Shown: positions 1 through 9,185, numbered from the stretch's first letter. The stretch: 37,195 bases of DNA from an uncultured Mycoplasmatota bacterium (GCA_900551525.1 URWD01000011.1:1-37195), one strand, 5' to 3'. The notes: generated from the sequence alone by a model not told the origin. Numbers and translations are program-made.

Positions 1-1406
1 ATCCATTCGTAAAGCCCCATATACATCCAATTAACATTTTTAATGGCTTCGCCATTATAAGTGTTTAAATTTGCTGTCCATGCACTTGGGGCTGCTGCGA
101 ATCCATAATCACTTACATACATTAATCCTATTTTTGCTGTGTATTCTGTTTTATTATCTGTTGTGTTTGTTGTTACTGGATTTACTATTTCATTTTGATA
201 TGCTGTTTTGGCTGGTTGAACTCCTATATTTGCCCATGTATTTCCTCCAACTTTCCATGTTGTTTCTGCTATTTTAGCTGCCCAGTCAGCTCCTATTTTT
301 GTTATGAAGTTTTTATTTAAATTTACTTTATTTAAATTACTTTCACTCCATGTATTTTTTTTTGTTGAGCTATTCCAAGAATATCTATTTATTGTTGTTA
401 ATTCTCCTTTATATGTTGAATAACTACTTTTTGAATATGTATTTGTACTATTATAATCTCCATCTGTTCCTAGTAAATTACTATTTGCATAATCATACTT
501 AATTAGTTTTACTTGGTCTCCAAATACTCCGATTATTCTATATAGGTTATCTGTTGGACAAGTACTTGTATTTGTTCCAAAACATACAAAGTTATCGACG
601 TTTTCACTTGCTCCTGCATATCTATAACTATTGTCACCTGCTCCATTTGTTAAGTTTGCATCATGATGATATATTTTTGTTAAAGATGATGCACTTTTAT
701 TCGCTAATGTTTTTATACATGTTGCTAGATTTGTTCCACTTTCACATACATCAGAAACAACTTGAGGTATTATTTCCTTTTGTATCATAACCTTTGCACT
801 CATGCTTTTACCAGCATTAGCATTTTGACTAGCATCATAATTTACAAATGTTACTTTAATATTCCATTTTTCTTCTTTACTTGACGTTGTTGTTATTTCT
901 CTATTATTAAATAGTGTTATAAGTCCATTTTTATTTGTAATATCATATCCTGATACTTGTGTATTGTTTGCTCCTGTTACTATGACATGATTAAGTGTAC
1001 TTATATCAATTACTTCATTACCACCACTATCAGTTACTGTCATTATTATTTCTGGTGTACTTTCATTTATTGAATATGTAAATGTATTATCAGAAATATT
1101 CAAATACAAATAATAATGTTCTGTCGCGGTATTTGTCTTATTATTTGCAGTTAGAAGTGCACTTGCAAAAGTACTTCCACTTTGATTACCTTTTCCACTT
1201 GCAAAACTATCTTGGTCCAAAGTAAACGTAATTGGATTTCCTGTTGCAAATGTAAAAGTATCAACTGTATTTGCATTAATTTTAATATCTGTTTGTGAAC
1301 CTTCTCCGGTTTGTGCTTGAAAGTATGCATATGTTGCAGTTACTACTGTGAGTGCTAGTGCCACTATTGCTACTATACTTATTATTTTTGTTTTCTTATT
1401 TTCCAT
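1..1406 (-). CDS. SipW/camelysin-type signal surface protein, C-terminus cut by window edge
   Basis: Partial gene: the start lies at 1406 and about 468 codons are visible before the window ends with no stop. The N-terminus (MENKKTKIISIVAIVALALT...) is a charged start plus a hydrophobic span ending in ATYAYFQAQ, the pattern of SipW-dependent TasA/CalY-type signals. Residues 30-210 closely match the N-terminal half of the protein at 18003-19202, down to a shared AKVMIQK; after that the two diverge. The C-terminal part has Cys pairs and a repeated 'LYRIIGVFGDQVKLIKYDYA / WKVGG / IGLMYVSDYGFAAAPSAW' style seen in secreted gut-Firmicute proteins; I cannot name the domain. An AAAAGGAG ribosome site precedes the start. 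Probably exported to the cell surface; function unknown. Confidence 0.8.
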   Translation of the reverse strand, partial: MENKKTKIISIVAIVALALTVVTATYAYFQAQTGEGSQTDIKINANTVDTFTFATGNPITFTLDQDSFASGKGNQSGSTFASALLTANNKTNTATEHYYLYLNISDNTFTYSINESTPEIIMTVTDSGGNEVIDISTLNHVIVTGANNTQVSGYDITNKNGLITLFNNREITTTSSKEEKWNIKVTFVNYDASQNANAGKSMSAKVMIQKEIIPQVVSDVCESGTNLATCIKTLANKSASSLTKIYHHDANLTNGAGDNSYRYAGASENVDNFVCFGTNTSTCPTDNLYRIIGVFGDQVKLIKYDYANSNLLGTDGDYNSTNTYSKSSYSTYKGELTTINRYSWNSSTKKNTWSESNLNKVNLNKNFITKIGADWAAKIAETTWKVGGNTWANIGVQPAKTAYQNEIVNPVTTNTTDNKTEYTAKIGLMYVSDYGFAAAPSAWTANLNTYNGEAIKNVNWMYMGLYEW

Positions 1407-1488
1407 AAACTTACTACTCCTTTTAACACACTATAAATAGTATTTGAAAAATCAATATATTTATTTATGTCTACTTTACTACAATATC

Positions 1489-1517
1489 ATTTTAACACTA
1501 AAAAAAACTATTGTCTA
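1489..1517 (-). promoter_or_regulatory. Sigma-A promoter of the partial surface protein
   Basis: On the minus strand TAGACA (1512-1517) and TAAAAT (1489-1494) are 17 bases apart, leaving a leader of about 75 nt before the start at 1406. A second GTAGACA copy lies in the leader. Confidence 0.5.
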
Positions 1518-1595
1518 CTATAATTAGATATATCTCTATAAATAATCAATTTAAATTTGTCATTATATATAGAATAATATATATAGGTGATCAAG

Positions 1596-1847
1596 ATGAT
1601 TGAAGAAAAACTTTATACAGGCATAACTGAAGATGAACTAGATAAAATATATAAAATGATATCTAAAAATGTTAAATATTATAGGTTATTTAATAATTCT
1701 CCTTATGCTGATGAAAATGGTAGAATTAGTCAAGAAAAATTAGCGGAACTATGTAACGTATCAAGAAGTTTAATAGCTAATATTGAAAGCGTTAAAGTAA
1801 AACAAACCTTTTCTATTTCTGTTATGCATCGATTAGTAAAGTATTAA
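1596..1847 (+). CDS. Small XRE-type HTH regulator, probably truncated by a frameshift
   Basis: 83 residues from the ATG at 1596, chosen because AGGTGA at 1585-1590 sits 5 nt upstream; an in-frame GTG at 1587 lies inside that ribosome site. The segment around 'GRISQEKLAELCNVSRSLIANIES' is a helix-turn-helix of the Xre/Cro type. The protein stops at ...MHRLVKY. Reading on with one extra base near 1838 gives HRLVKVLNVLFDF and then a stop, which is the usual last-helix pattern of XRE domains, so a one-base deletion is likely. It is divergent from the surface-protein gene at 1-1406 and could regulate it, as SinR does tasA; that is analogy only. Confidence 0.65.
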   Translation: MIEEKLYTGITEDELDKIYKMISKNVKYYRLFNNSPYADENGRISQEKLAELCNVSRSLIANIESVKVKQTFSISVMHRLVKY

Positions 1848-1872
1848 ATGTTCTTTTTGATTTTTAAAGAAA

Positions 1873-1899
1873 ATAAAAAAAACAGCTTAAGCTGTTTTT
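1873..1899. terminator. Bidirectional terminator
   Basis: The 16-bp perfect palindrome AACAGCTTAAGCTGTT (1881-1896) is flanked by A8 on the left and T5 on the right. It can end the HTH gene on the plus strand and the parE-parC transcript on the minus strand. Confidence 0.8.
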
Positions 1900-1910
1900 C
1901 TAGAAAGTAA

Positions 1911-1986
1911 GTGGCCGGGATGATTCCCACCTTTCCTATAGCTACATGTAACACATATTTTGTGTTCTGTAAAGCAAAGTTTGGCC
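1911..1986 (-). ncRNA. Candidate structured RNA in the parC 3' region
   Basis: About 75 nt lie between the parC stop and the terminator, GC-richer than the surroundings. On the minus strand GGCC directly after the stop (1983-1986) can pair with GGCC at 1913-1916, enclosing two hairpins: a 6-bp stem (1950-1955 with 1961-1966, 5-nt loop) and a GGGA/TCCC stem (1917-1920 with 1925-1928). It is followed by the terminator. I recognise no Rfam family. It may be a 3'-UTR-derived small RNA or only a long terminator region. Confidence 0.35.
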
Positions 1987-4485
1987 TTATATTTTAAAGT
2001 CATCAATGAATGAAGCAAAAGATAATTGTTCTTCCTTTTTACTTGGTTTTTGGTTTATTTCAAGTACTTCTTCTTTTTGTTCTTCTTTAGCATCTTTAGT
2101 TAAATCAATTAATTCTCTTTTTAGGGTAAATAAATCATAATTGTATTTAACTTGACTTCCAGTTGATGCTAAATCCATGATTGGTATTTCACTATTTTTA
2201 AGTTCATGGAAATCAGTATCTATTTTATAAAGATTAATGTCTTTAGTTTCTGTTAAATAAGCATAGTTTATTTTATAATCTTTAGTCTTAGCTTTTTTAA
2301 ATAACATATTTCCTTTTTTAGCTCTAGAAATACTAGGGATATCAGATAACTTTAATCTTTTTATTGTTTTAAAGTTTGTATATATATTTAAGTATTCTTC
2401 CCCTTTTATTGGACATGCATATACACAGTAATCATCTTTTAGATTAATACCTTTAACCCCGCTGGCTTTAGTGCCCACAACAGGTACTTCACTAGTATTA
2501 AATCTTAGTGCTAATCCATTATTAGTTACAAACAACACTTCATCTTTAGAAATATCAGCATTAATTAATTCATCATTATCTTTTAATTTAATAGCCATCA
2601 TTGGTTTTGAATAACGCGATACTTCAAAATCTTTAAGGGCAACTTGTTTAATTAAACCATTTTTAGTAAATAACGTAACATTTTTATCTAAATCTTTCAT
2701 TATTAAACTTGCAACTATTTTTTCATTTTCTTTAATCATAATGGTATTACTTATATGTTTACCTAAGTCTTTCCATTTAGTTTCAGGTAATATATGAACT
2801 GGTACAAATAAATAATTACCTAGATTTGTAAATAAAAGTAAATTACTTCTTGTTGATGTTAAATACTTAGCAGTTACATAATCACCTGGTTTTAAAGTTG
2901 TTTCTTCATCACTTGATTTAAAGCTTTTAGTGCTTACTCTTTTTACATAACCATCATTTGTTACAACTACGACAACATTTTCATCAGGTATCATTTCTTT
3001 GGCATCAACTTTAATATCTACGATTTCATCTCTGATTTCAGTTTTTCTTGGTACAGCATAATTTTTCTTTACTTCCCTTAGTTCTGATTTCATAACATTC
3101 TTAAGTTCAGTTTCATTACTTAATATCTTATTACATTCTTCGATTAAACCTTTTAGTTTTTCACATTCTTCTTCTAGAACTACAATATCTGTATTAGTCA
3201 ATCTATAAAGTTGTAATGTTACAATAGCTTCAGCTTGTTCTTCCGTAAATTTATATTTATTAACTAAATTAATTTTAGCATCACTTTTATTTTTACTAGC
3301 ACGTATTAAAGCAATTACTTCATCAAGGATTGAAATAGCTTTAATAAGTCCAGTTGCTATATTATAATTTTTAGTGTAATATGCTAAATCAAATTCTGTT
3401 CTTTTAGTTATAACCTCTTTTTGATGAGCAATATATGCATCAAGTATTTCTAAAATACCTAAAGTCTTTGGTGTTCTATTAACTATTGCTACACTATTAT
3501 AATTATAAGAAATTTGTAAATCAGTATTTTTAAGTAAATATCTCATTATTACATCTTTATTTGCATTAGCTTTTAAATCAATTGCTATTCTTATACCTGT
3601 TCTATCAGTTTCATCTCTTACTTCTGATATGCCTTCTACTTTTTTATCTATTCTTAAACCTTCTATTTTAGCAACACACGCTTGTTTATTTACTTCAAAA
3701 GGTATTTCCGTAATAATTATTTGTTCTTTACCTTTTTCTTTTACAAATTCATATTTTGCTTGAACAATTACTTTACCACGGCCAGTTTTAAAAGCATCTA
3801 CTATTCCATCTTTACCAAAAGCTATACCACCAGTTGGAAAATCTGGACCTTTAACTATTTCTAAAATAGTATCTAAATAACAATTTGGTGAATCAATTCT
3901 TTTGATTGTAGCATCTATTATTTCGCCTAAGTTATGTGGAGGAATATTTGTTGCATAACCTGCTGAAATACCATTTGTTCCATTTACTAGTAAATTAGGA
4001 AATTTAGCGGGTAAAACAGTTGGTTCTAAAAATCTATCATCAAAGTTTGGTGCCCAGGCAACTGTGTTTTTATCTAAATCTTTTAAAAGTTCATTACTTA
4101 TTTTAGCAAGTCTTGCTTCAGTATAACGGTATGCTGCAGGTGGGTCGCCATCCATAGAACCATTATTACCATGAATATCAACTAAAATATGACTTTGTTT
4201 CCACCACTGTGACATACGAACCATAGCATCATAAACGGATGAGTCACCATGTGGGTGAAATTTACCTAAAACATCTCCAACTGTGGCTGCACATTTTATA
4301 TAACCTTTTTCAGAGGTATTACCAGCTTTGTACATTGCATATAAAATTCTTCTTTGGACTGGCTTTAGTCCATCTCTTACATCAGGTATAGCTCTATCTT
4401 GAATAATTTCTTTGGCATAAGCTGCAAATCTTAAAGACATTATTTCTTCTAAGCTATAATCTTCAATTTTTTTAACTATATCCAT
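1987..4485 (-). CDS. parC: DNA topoisomerase IV subunit A
   Basis: 832 residues. Breakage-reunion subunit of topoisomerase IV, which unlinks replicated chromosomes together with ParE. The N-terminus has DGLKPVQRRILYAMY, the quinolone-resistance region HPHGDSSVYDAM (Ser82/Ser83, Asp86) and AAYRYTEARL with catalytic Tyr121. 'GNNGSMDGDPPAA' and 'MVRMSQWW' follow ParC rather than GyrA, and no GyrA-box (QRRGGKG) is seen in the C-terminal beta-propeller half. The last 40 residues are an acidic/lysine-rich tail. The start is supported by GGAGG, whose first bases overlap the parE stop; 10 nt separate the genes, so parE and parC are co-transcribed and probably translationally coupled. Confidence 0.95.
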   Translation of the reverse strand: MDIVKKIEDYSLEEIMSLRFAAYAKEIIQDRAIPDVRDGLKPVQRRILYAMYKAGNTSEKGYIKCAATVGDVLGKFHPHGDSSVYDAMVRMSQWWKQSHILVDIHGNNGSMDGDPPAAYRYTEARLAKISNELLKDLDKNTVAWAPNFDDRFLEPTVLPAKFPNLLVNGTNGISAGYATNIPPHNLGEIIDATIKRIDSPNCYLDTILEIVKGPDFPTGGIAFGKDGIVDAFKTGRGKVIVQAKYEFVKEKGKEQIIITEIPFEVNKQACVAKIEGLRIDKKVEGISEVRDETDRTGIRIAIDLKANANKDVIMRYLLKNTDLQISYNYNSVAIVNRTPKTLGILEILDAYIAHQKEVITKRTEFDLAYYTKNYNIATGLIKAISILDEVIALIRASKNKSDAKINLVNKYKFTEEQAEAIVTLQLYRLTNTDIVVLEEECEKLKGLIEECNKILSNETELKNVMKSELREVKKNYAVPRKTEIRDEIVDIKVDAKEMIPDENVVVVVTNDGYVKRVSTKSFKSSDEETTLKPGDYVTAKYLTSTRSNLLLFTNLGNYLFVPVHILPETKWKDLGKHISNTIMIKENEKIVASLIMKDLDKNVTLFTKNGLIKQVALKDFEVSRYSKPMMAIKLKDNDELINADISKDEVLFVTNNGLALRFNTSEVPVVGTKASGVKGINLKDDYCVYACPIKGEEYLNIYTNFKTIKRLKLSDIPSISRAKKGNMLFKKAKTKDYKINYAYLTETKDINLYKIDTDFHELKNSEIPIMDLASTGSQVKYNYDLFTLKRELIDLTKDAKEEQKEEVLEINQKPSKKEEQLSFASFIDDFKI

Positions 4486-4495
4486 TTAAACCTCC

Positions 4496-6403
4496 TTACT
4501 CTGCTCTATAACTATCTTCGAGAGTAAATTCAACATTTTCATTAATCCATTCTTTACGAGGTTCTACTTTATCCCCCATTAGAACTTGAACACGTTTTTC
4601 TGCAAGTGCAGCATCTGTTATTTTAACTCTAATTAAACTTCTTGTTTCAGGGTCCATTGTTGTTTCCCAAAGTTGGTCTGGGTTCATTTCCCCTAACCCT
4701 TTATATCTTTGAATACTATATTTTCCCGTATTATTAAGTTTTATTTCATTAAGTTCATCATCGGTATATGCATAAAATTTCTTCTTACCATAATCAAGCT
4801 TATAAAGTGGTGGCATGGCAATAAATAATTTACCATGTTCAATTAAACCACGCATGTATCTATAAAAGAATGTAAGTAAAAGAATTTGAATGTGAGCCCC
4901 ATCAACATCGGCGTCGGTCATGATAATTACTTTATCATAATTAGATTCTGCAGCATCAAAATCTTGACCTATACCTGCTCCGATAGTATGAATTAATGTA
5001 TTTATTTCTTCATTTTTGATTAAATCATCTAAAGATGCTTTTTCACTGTTTATTACTTTACCACGAAGTGGAAGTATTGCTTGAAACTTTCTATCTCTTC
5101 CACCTTTAGCTGAACCACCGGCACTATCACCTTCGACGATAAATAATTCATTTATCTTTGGGTTTTTACTTTGAGCGGGAGCAAGTTTCATTGATAGATT
5201 CTTTTCAATTTTACTTTTATTTTTACCATTTCTAGCATCTTCTCTAGCTTTTCTAGCTGCTTCACGAGCAACTTTACTTTTCATAGCTTTTTCTAAAATT
5301 GTTGATGCTACTTCTTTATTTTCTTCAAGGAAAAATTTTAAAGACTCATAAGTAATACTTTCTGTTACACTTCTTGCTTCTGGTGTTCCAAGTTTACCTT
5401 TAGTTTGACCTTCAAATTGCAGTAATTCTTCAGGAACTTTTAAACTAATAACTGCAGATAATCCTTCACGAACATCTGAACCATCTAAAGTACCATCTTT
5501 AGCTTTAAAAATATTGTTATTTTTGGCGTAATCATTAAATGCTTTTGTAATACCAGTTTTAAACCCAACTTCATGAGTTCCTCCATCAGAAGTTTTAACA
5601 TTATTTACAAATGATAAAATATTTTCATTATAAGTATCAGTATATTGCATCGCAATATCTACTTCAATTTTATTTTTGGTATTACCAAAATTAATTACTT
5701 TATGTAAAGTATTTTTACCTTCGTTCATGTATTCAATGAAACTAGTTAAACCATTATCATAATGAAATTTAGCTTGATGATTATCTTCTTCATCAATTAC
5801 TTCGATAGTAAGACCACTTAGTAAAAAGGCTGATTCTTGCATTCTTTCACAAATTGTTGTATATGAAAAATTACAATTTTTAAATATTTCTGCATCTGGT
5901 AAAAACTTAACTATTGTACCAGTTTTAGTACTTTTGCCTACAGTATGAAGTGGTGTTTTAACATGTCCACCATTTTCAAACTCAATTGATGAAATAAGTC
6001 CATCACGATAAATGACTACTTGCATTTCTTTTGATAAGGCATTAACTACACTAGCACCAACACCATGAAGACCTCCGGAAACTTTATAACCAGCTTCACT
6101 AAACTTACCACCGGCATGAAGTATTGTATAAATAACTTCTGGTGTACTTTTACCTGATGCATGCATACCAATTGGTACTCCACGACCATTATCTGCAACT
6201 GTTATACTTTTATCTTTATTGATAATTACTTTAATATAATTACCATATCCATTTATAACTTCATCTATGGCATTATCTACAATTTCCCATACTAAATGAT
6301 GCATACCCCTTTTATCAGTTGAACCAATATACATCCCAGGTCTTTTTCTAACAGCTTCTAAACCTTCCAATATTTTAATCGATGACTCATTATATTCTGC
6401 CAT
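4496..6403 (-). CDS. parE: DNA topoisomerase IV subunit B
   Basis: 635 residues from the ATG at 6403. An in-frame GTG at 6415 lies within the AAGGAG ribosome site (6415-6420), so the shorter start is preferred. ATPase subunit of topoisomerase IV. The GHKL fold shows EIVDNAIDE (Glu40, Asn44), DNGRGVPIG and GGLHGVGASVVNALS; the TOPRIM domain has EGDSAGGSAKGGRD and DADVDGAHI for magnesium binding. RPGMYIGSTDKRGMHHLVWE is typical of Firmicute ParE. First gene of the parE-parC operon. GyrB is the only close alternative, and the partner gene settles it. Confidence 0.95.
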   Translation of the reverse strand: MAEYNESSIKILEGLEAVRKRPGMYIGSTDKRGMHHLVWEIVDNAIDEVINGYGNYIKVIINKDKSITVADNGRGVPIGMHASGKSTPEVIYTILHAGGKFSEAGYKVSGGLHGVGASVVNALSKEMQVVIYRDGLISSIEFENGGHVKTPLHTVGKSTKTGTIVKFLPDAEIFKNCNFSYTTICERMQESAFLLSGLTIEVIDEEDNHQAKFHYDNGLTSFIEYMNEGKNTLHKVINFGNTKNKIEVDIAMQYTDTYNENILSFVNNVKTSDGGTHEVGFKTGITKAFNDYAKNNNIFKAKDGTLDGSDVREGLSAVISLKVPEELLQFEGQTKGKLGTPEARSVTESITYESLKFFLEENKEVASTILEKAMKSKVAREAARKAREDARNGKNKSKIEKNLSMKLAPAQSKNPKINELFIVEGDSAGGSAKGGRDRKFQAILPLRGKVINSEKASLDDLIKNEEINTLIHTIGAGIGQDFDAAESNYDKVIIMTDADVDGAHIQILLLTFFYRYMRGLIEHGKLFIAMPPLYKLDYGKKKFYAYTDDELNEIKLNNTGKYSIQRYKGLGEMNPDQLWETTMDPETRSLIRVKITDAALAEKRVQVLMGDKVEPRKEWINENVEFTLEDSYRAE

Positions 6404-6424
6404 ATTCTCTATCACTCCTTGAAC

Positions 6425-6454
6425 ATTATAACAACAAATGCTTTAAAAAATCAA
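6425..6454 (-). promoter_or_regulatory. parE-parC promoter
   Basis: Minus strand TTGATT (6449-6454), 18-base spacer, consensus TATAAT (6425-6430), just upstream of the parE ribosome site. Confidence 0.75.
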
Positions 6455-6566
6455 CTTGAATTAAGCACTTTTGCCCGTTTTAAACTATTTTTCAATTATT
6501 TTTCTTACTAAATTACATCTTTCATTACGAATTTTTTCCGTTTATGTACTTTTTTCGTAATGGTCA

Positions 6567-7709
6567 TTATAACAAATTATCATTATTTTTTTCTTCATTA
6601 ATATATCTTTTAGTTAAATTTCTATTTAAAATACTCATTAAATAATATCTATTAGTATGTAAATTCTTTAAAAAATCATAAATATCTCTTTCTTCATTTA
6701 AAATATATACCCTATCTTTAATAAAGACATTTTCATCTATTTTAACATATAACTTATCTATATCATCAGAAAGTATTTCTCTTTTATATTTATTTATACC
6801 TACATATTTTATAGATTTTGTTATACCATCTTTATGACCAATAGGTATTATACCCACGTACATATCCTCTTTAGCAATATAACTTCTTCCCACTAAAGTA
6901 CCTTTAGTTACTTTTTTTACTTCCATTACTTCACTAGTTATATTAAATATTAATTCTAAATCTATATTAGGAAACTCTAAAGCTCCATATTCTTTTTCTA
7001 TTTTTTTAATTCTTCCTTTTGTAAATATATCATCATTTATGTTTTCTTCAATACCTAAAACTGATAAATCAAATCTAATACCATTAATATATTTTATTTT
7101 ATTATGGTACATAATTGGTTCATTTAAATGAATAATTAAATCATTATTTATATATGGTTTTACTATTTTCAGAAAATTATTTACCTCGTTATAATAAAAC
7201 TTGTCTTCAATACCAAAAGATGTTAAATCAGAATATATTCCTACTAGTTTTATATGCTTAGTTTCATTTATTTTATTTATAATATACTCTAAATCATTTT
7301 TTTTATTTACCCCTTGTAAATTAGAGCCATTATCAATTAATATTTCAACATTTAAATCATCCTTTAATTCTAAACTACATAATAAATCTATATATTTTTT
7401 ATTGTAAATGGTGATATTTATGTTATTATTGATACAATCATATATTTCATCCATTGTAACATAATAACTAGCAAGTATTCCCACTTCTTTATTAAGCTTT
7501 CTTACCTCTAAAGATTCTTTTAAAGAACCTACAAGCAAATAATTAATACCATAGTTAACTAGTGTATTTACAATGCCAAATCCCATACCATGCGCATTAT
7601 CTTTTAAATCTACTATTTTATATTTATAATCATCATAACTTTTAACAAGTTTTTTTATGTTATTTTTTAATTTTTTTAAATCTATTTCTAATATTGTTTC
7701 ATACTTCAT
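6567..7709 (-). CDS. Alanine racemase-like protein with altered active site
   Basis: 380 residues from the ATG at 7709 (GAGGT ribosome site; an upstream in-frame ATG at 7757 has none and lies upstream of the predicted promoter -10). Overall length and order match a fold-type III PLP enzyme of the alanine racemase family. LKDNAHGMG at residues 35-43 corresponds to the family's VKANAYGHG, with Lys36 as the likely PLP lysine. IIPIGHKDG corresponds to LPIGYADG. The segment expected to hold the second catalytic Tyr (VSYG.TY) reads TLVGRSY here, without that Tyr, and the usual RPG...YG reads RFDLSVLG. It may be a true but diverged racemase or a PLP protein that no longer racemises. Divergent from the helicase gene. 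Confidence 0.6.
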   Translation of the reverse strand: MKYETILEIDLKKLKNNIKKLVKSYDDYKYKIVDLKDNAHGMGFGIVNTLVNYGINYLLVGSLKESLEVRKLNKEVGILASYYVTMDEIYDCINNNINITIYNKKYIDLLCSLELKDDLNVEILIDNGSNLQGVNKKNDLEYIINKINETKHIKLVGIYSDLTSFGIEDKFYYNEVNNFLKIVKPYINNDLIIHLNEPIMYHNKIKYINGIRFDLSVLGIEENINDDIFTKGRIKKIEKEYGALEFPNIDLELIFNITSEVMEVKKVTKGTLVGRSYIAKEDMYVGIIPIGHKDGITKSIKYVGINKYKREILSDDIDKLYVKIDENVFIKDRVYILNEERDIYDFLKNLHTNRYYLMSILNRNLTKRYINEEKNNDNLL

Positions 7710-7728
7710 TTTTTTACCTCGTAAAATT

Positions 7729-7757
7729 ATTATAAGGTATAGACTTCTTTTTTGCAA
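7729..7757 (-). promoter_or_regulatory. Promoter of the alanine racemase-like gene
   Basis: TTGCAA (7752-7757), 17-base spacer, TATAAT (7729-7734) on the minus strand. It overlaps the divergent helicase promoter, so the two may exclude each other. Confidence 0.7.
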
Positions 7758-7768
7758 TATGATAAAAT
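7740..7768 (+). promoter_or_regulatory. Promoter of the helicase gene
   Basis: TAGACT (7740-7745), 17-base spacer, TAAAAT (7763-7768). A transcript would begin near 7775, which favours the ATG at 7795 over the upstream ATGs. Confidence 0.5.
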
Positions 7769-7794
7769 TATTTTACCAAAGAGACAATAAAAAA

Positions 7795-9150
7795 ATGAAA
7801 CCAGATGAATATCAACTCGAAGCTATAAAATGCGATAAAAATTTACTTTTAATTGCTGGGGCTGGAGCTGGTAAAACTTATACAATCACTGAAAAAATCA
7901 AATATTTAATCGAAGAAAAGCATTTAAAAGAAGATGAAATTTTAGTTATATCATTTACAAATAAAAGTGTAAATGATCTGAGTAAAAGAATAAACTATAA
8001 AATAAATATTATGACTTTCCATAAACTAGCAATGAGTATTTTAGATGAATATCATATAAATTATAAATTAGTTAGTGATTCTTATTTAGATTTTGTAACT
8101 GATGAATTTTTTAAAAGTTTACAAAGTAATGAACATATTAATGAAATACTTAAATACTTTAGAAAATATAATTATGAAGATTTTTTAAATAGTTATGATT
8201 ATAAGGAATTCAAAAAATTAATTATTACTATAATTAAAATATTTAAAACTAACAATAAGACTAAAGATGATTTTAAAAAGTTATTTAAAGAAGATTCTTT
8301 CTTAAGTAAATATAGCTATATTATTAAAAATATATATGAAAATGATTTAGTTTCTAGTAATTCTTTTGATTTTGATGATTTAATAATTAAAGCAACTAAT
8401 GTATTAAATAAACCTACTAAATATAAATATATTATTGTAGATGAATTTCAAGATACATCAAATATAAGATTTAGCTTAATAAATAAAATAAGAGATATAA
8501 GTAATGCTACCCTCTTTTGTGTCGGAGATGATTATCAATCAATATATCACTTTTCAGGTTGTAATTTAAATATATTTTTGAATTTTACTAAACTAATACC
8601 TAATTCCACTATTTTAAAGCTAAAATATACCTATCGTAACAGCGAAGAGCTAATAAATATAAGTTCAAAATTTGTAATGAAAAACAAAAGTCAAATAAAA
8701 AAAGAATTAATTAGCAATAAACATATTGATAAACCTGTAGAATTTATTTATTATATAAACCCTAAAAAATCATTTAATAAGATATACAAAAGTTTATTAA
8801 ATAAAGGTTCTCTTTTAGTTCTAGGAAGAAATAACTTTGATATAAATAAGTTTAGTGATGGAAATATTCCAGAATTTATGAGTGTTCATGCATCAAAAGG
8901 CTTAGAAAGTGATAATGTAATACTCATAAATATGACAGATGATATGTATGGTTTTCCCAATAAAATAGTTAATTCTAAATTAATCGAAGAGCTTCATCCA
9001 TCAGATAAAACATATATTTATGCTGAAGAAAGAAGATTATTTTATGTAGCTTTAACTAGAACTAAAAATAAAGTTTATATACTTGTTCCTCTTTTTAAAA
9101 AGTCAATATTTATAAAAGAAATTAAAAATTTGACAAAAGCCATATTATAG
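7795..9150 (+). CDS. Compact SF1A DNA helicase (UvrD / helicase IV-like)
   Basis: 451 residues from the ATG at 7795; in-frame ATGs at 7657 and 7759 lie upstream of the expected transcript start. All SF1A motifs are present in order: Q-motif PDEYQLEAI (3-11), Walker A AGAGAGKT (21-28), SFTNKSVNDL (53-62), TFHKLA (74-79), DEXQ box VDEFQDTS (215-222), VGDDYQSIYHFSG (243-255), TYRN (279-282), SVHASKGLESD (363-373) and ERRLFYVALTRTK (412-424). GDDYQSIYHFSG resembles helicase IV (HelD). UvrD and PcrA are about 700 residues, so this one has reduced 1B/2B insertions. It should translocate 3'-5' on single-stranded DNA, presumably in repair; the role is inferred. Confidence 0.85.
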   Translation: MKPDEYQLEAIKCDKNLLLIAGAGAGKTYTITEKIKYLIEEKHLKEDEILVISFTNKSVNDLSKRINYKINIMTFHKLAMSILDEYHINYKLVSDSYLDFVTDEFFKSLQSNEHINEILKYFRKYNYEDFLNSYDYKEFKKLIITIIKIFKTNNKTKDDFKKLFKEDSFLSKYSYIIKNIYENDLVSSNSFDFDDLIIKATNVLNKPTKYKYIIVDEFQDTSNIRFSLINKIRDISNATLFCVGDDYQSIYHFSGCNLNIFLNFTKLIPNSTILKLKYTYRNSEELINISSKFVMKNKSQIKKELISNKHIDKPVEFIYYINPKKSFNKIYKSLLNKGSLLVLGRNNFDINKFSDGNIPEFMSVHASKGLESDNVILINMTDDMYGFPNKIVNSKLIEELHPSDKTYIYAEERRLFYVALTRTKNKVYILVPLFKKSIFIKEIKNLTKAIL

Positions 9151-9158
9151 CGTATAAT
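9130..9158 (+). promoter_or_regulatory. Consensus sigma-A promoter of the kinase-like pair
   Basis: Perfect TTGACA (9130-9135), 17-base spacer and perfect TATAAT (9153-9158). The -35 lies inside the end of the helicase gene. AAAGGGGTG precedes the first kinase-like gene. Confidence 0.85.
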
Positions 9159-9185
9159 ATTAGCTAAACAAAGGGGTGTTTTGTT

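Noticed and set aside
71..277. Plus-strand Leu/Phe-rich frame inside the partial surface protein
   Set aside because: Shadow of the minus-strand gene; no ribosome site and a low-complexity product.
1911..1986. tRNA, tmRNA or SRP RNA in the parC 3' region
   Set aside because: No cloverleaf, no CCA end and none of the conserved SRP loop sequence; left as an unassigned structured RNA.
1987..6403. gyrB-gyrA instead of parE-parC
   Set aside because: The A subunit has ParC-type sequence around the active Tyr (GNNGSMDGDPPAA) and lacks the GyrA box.
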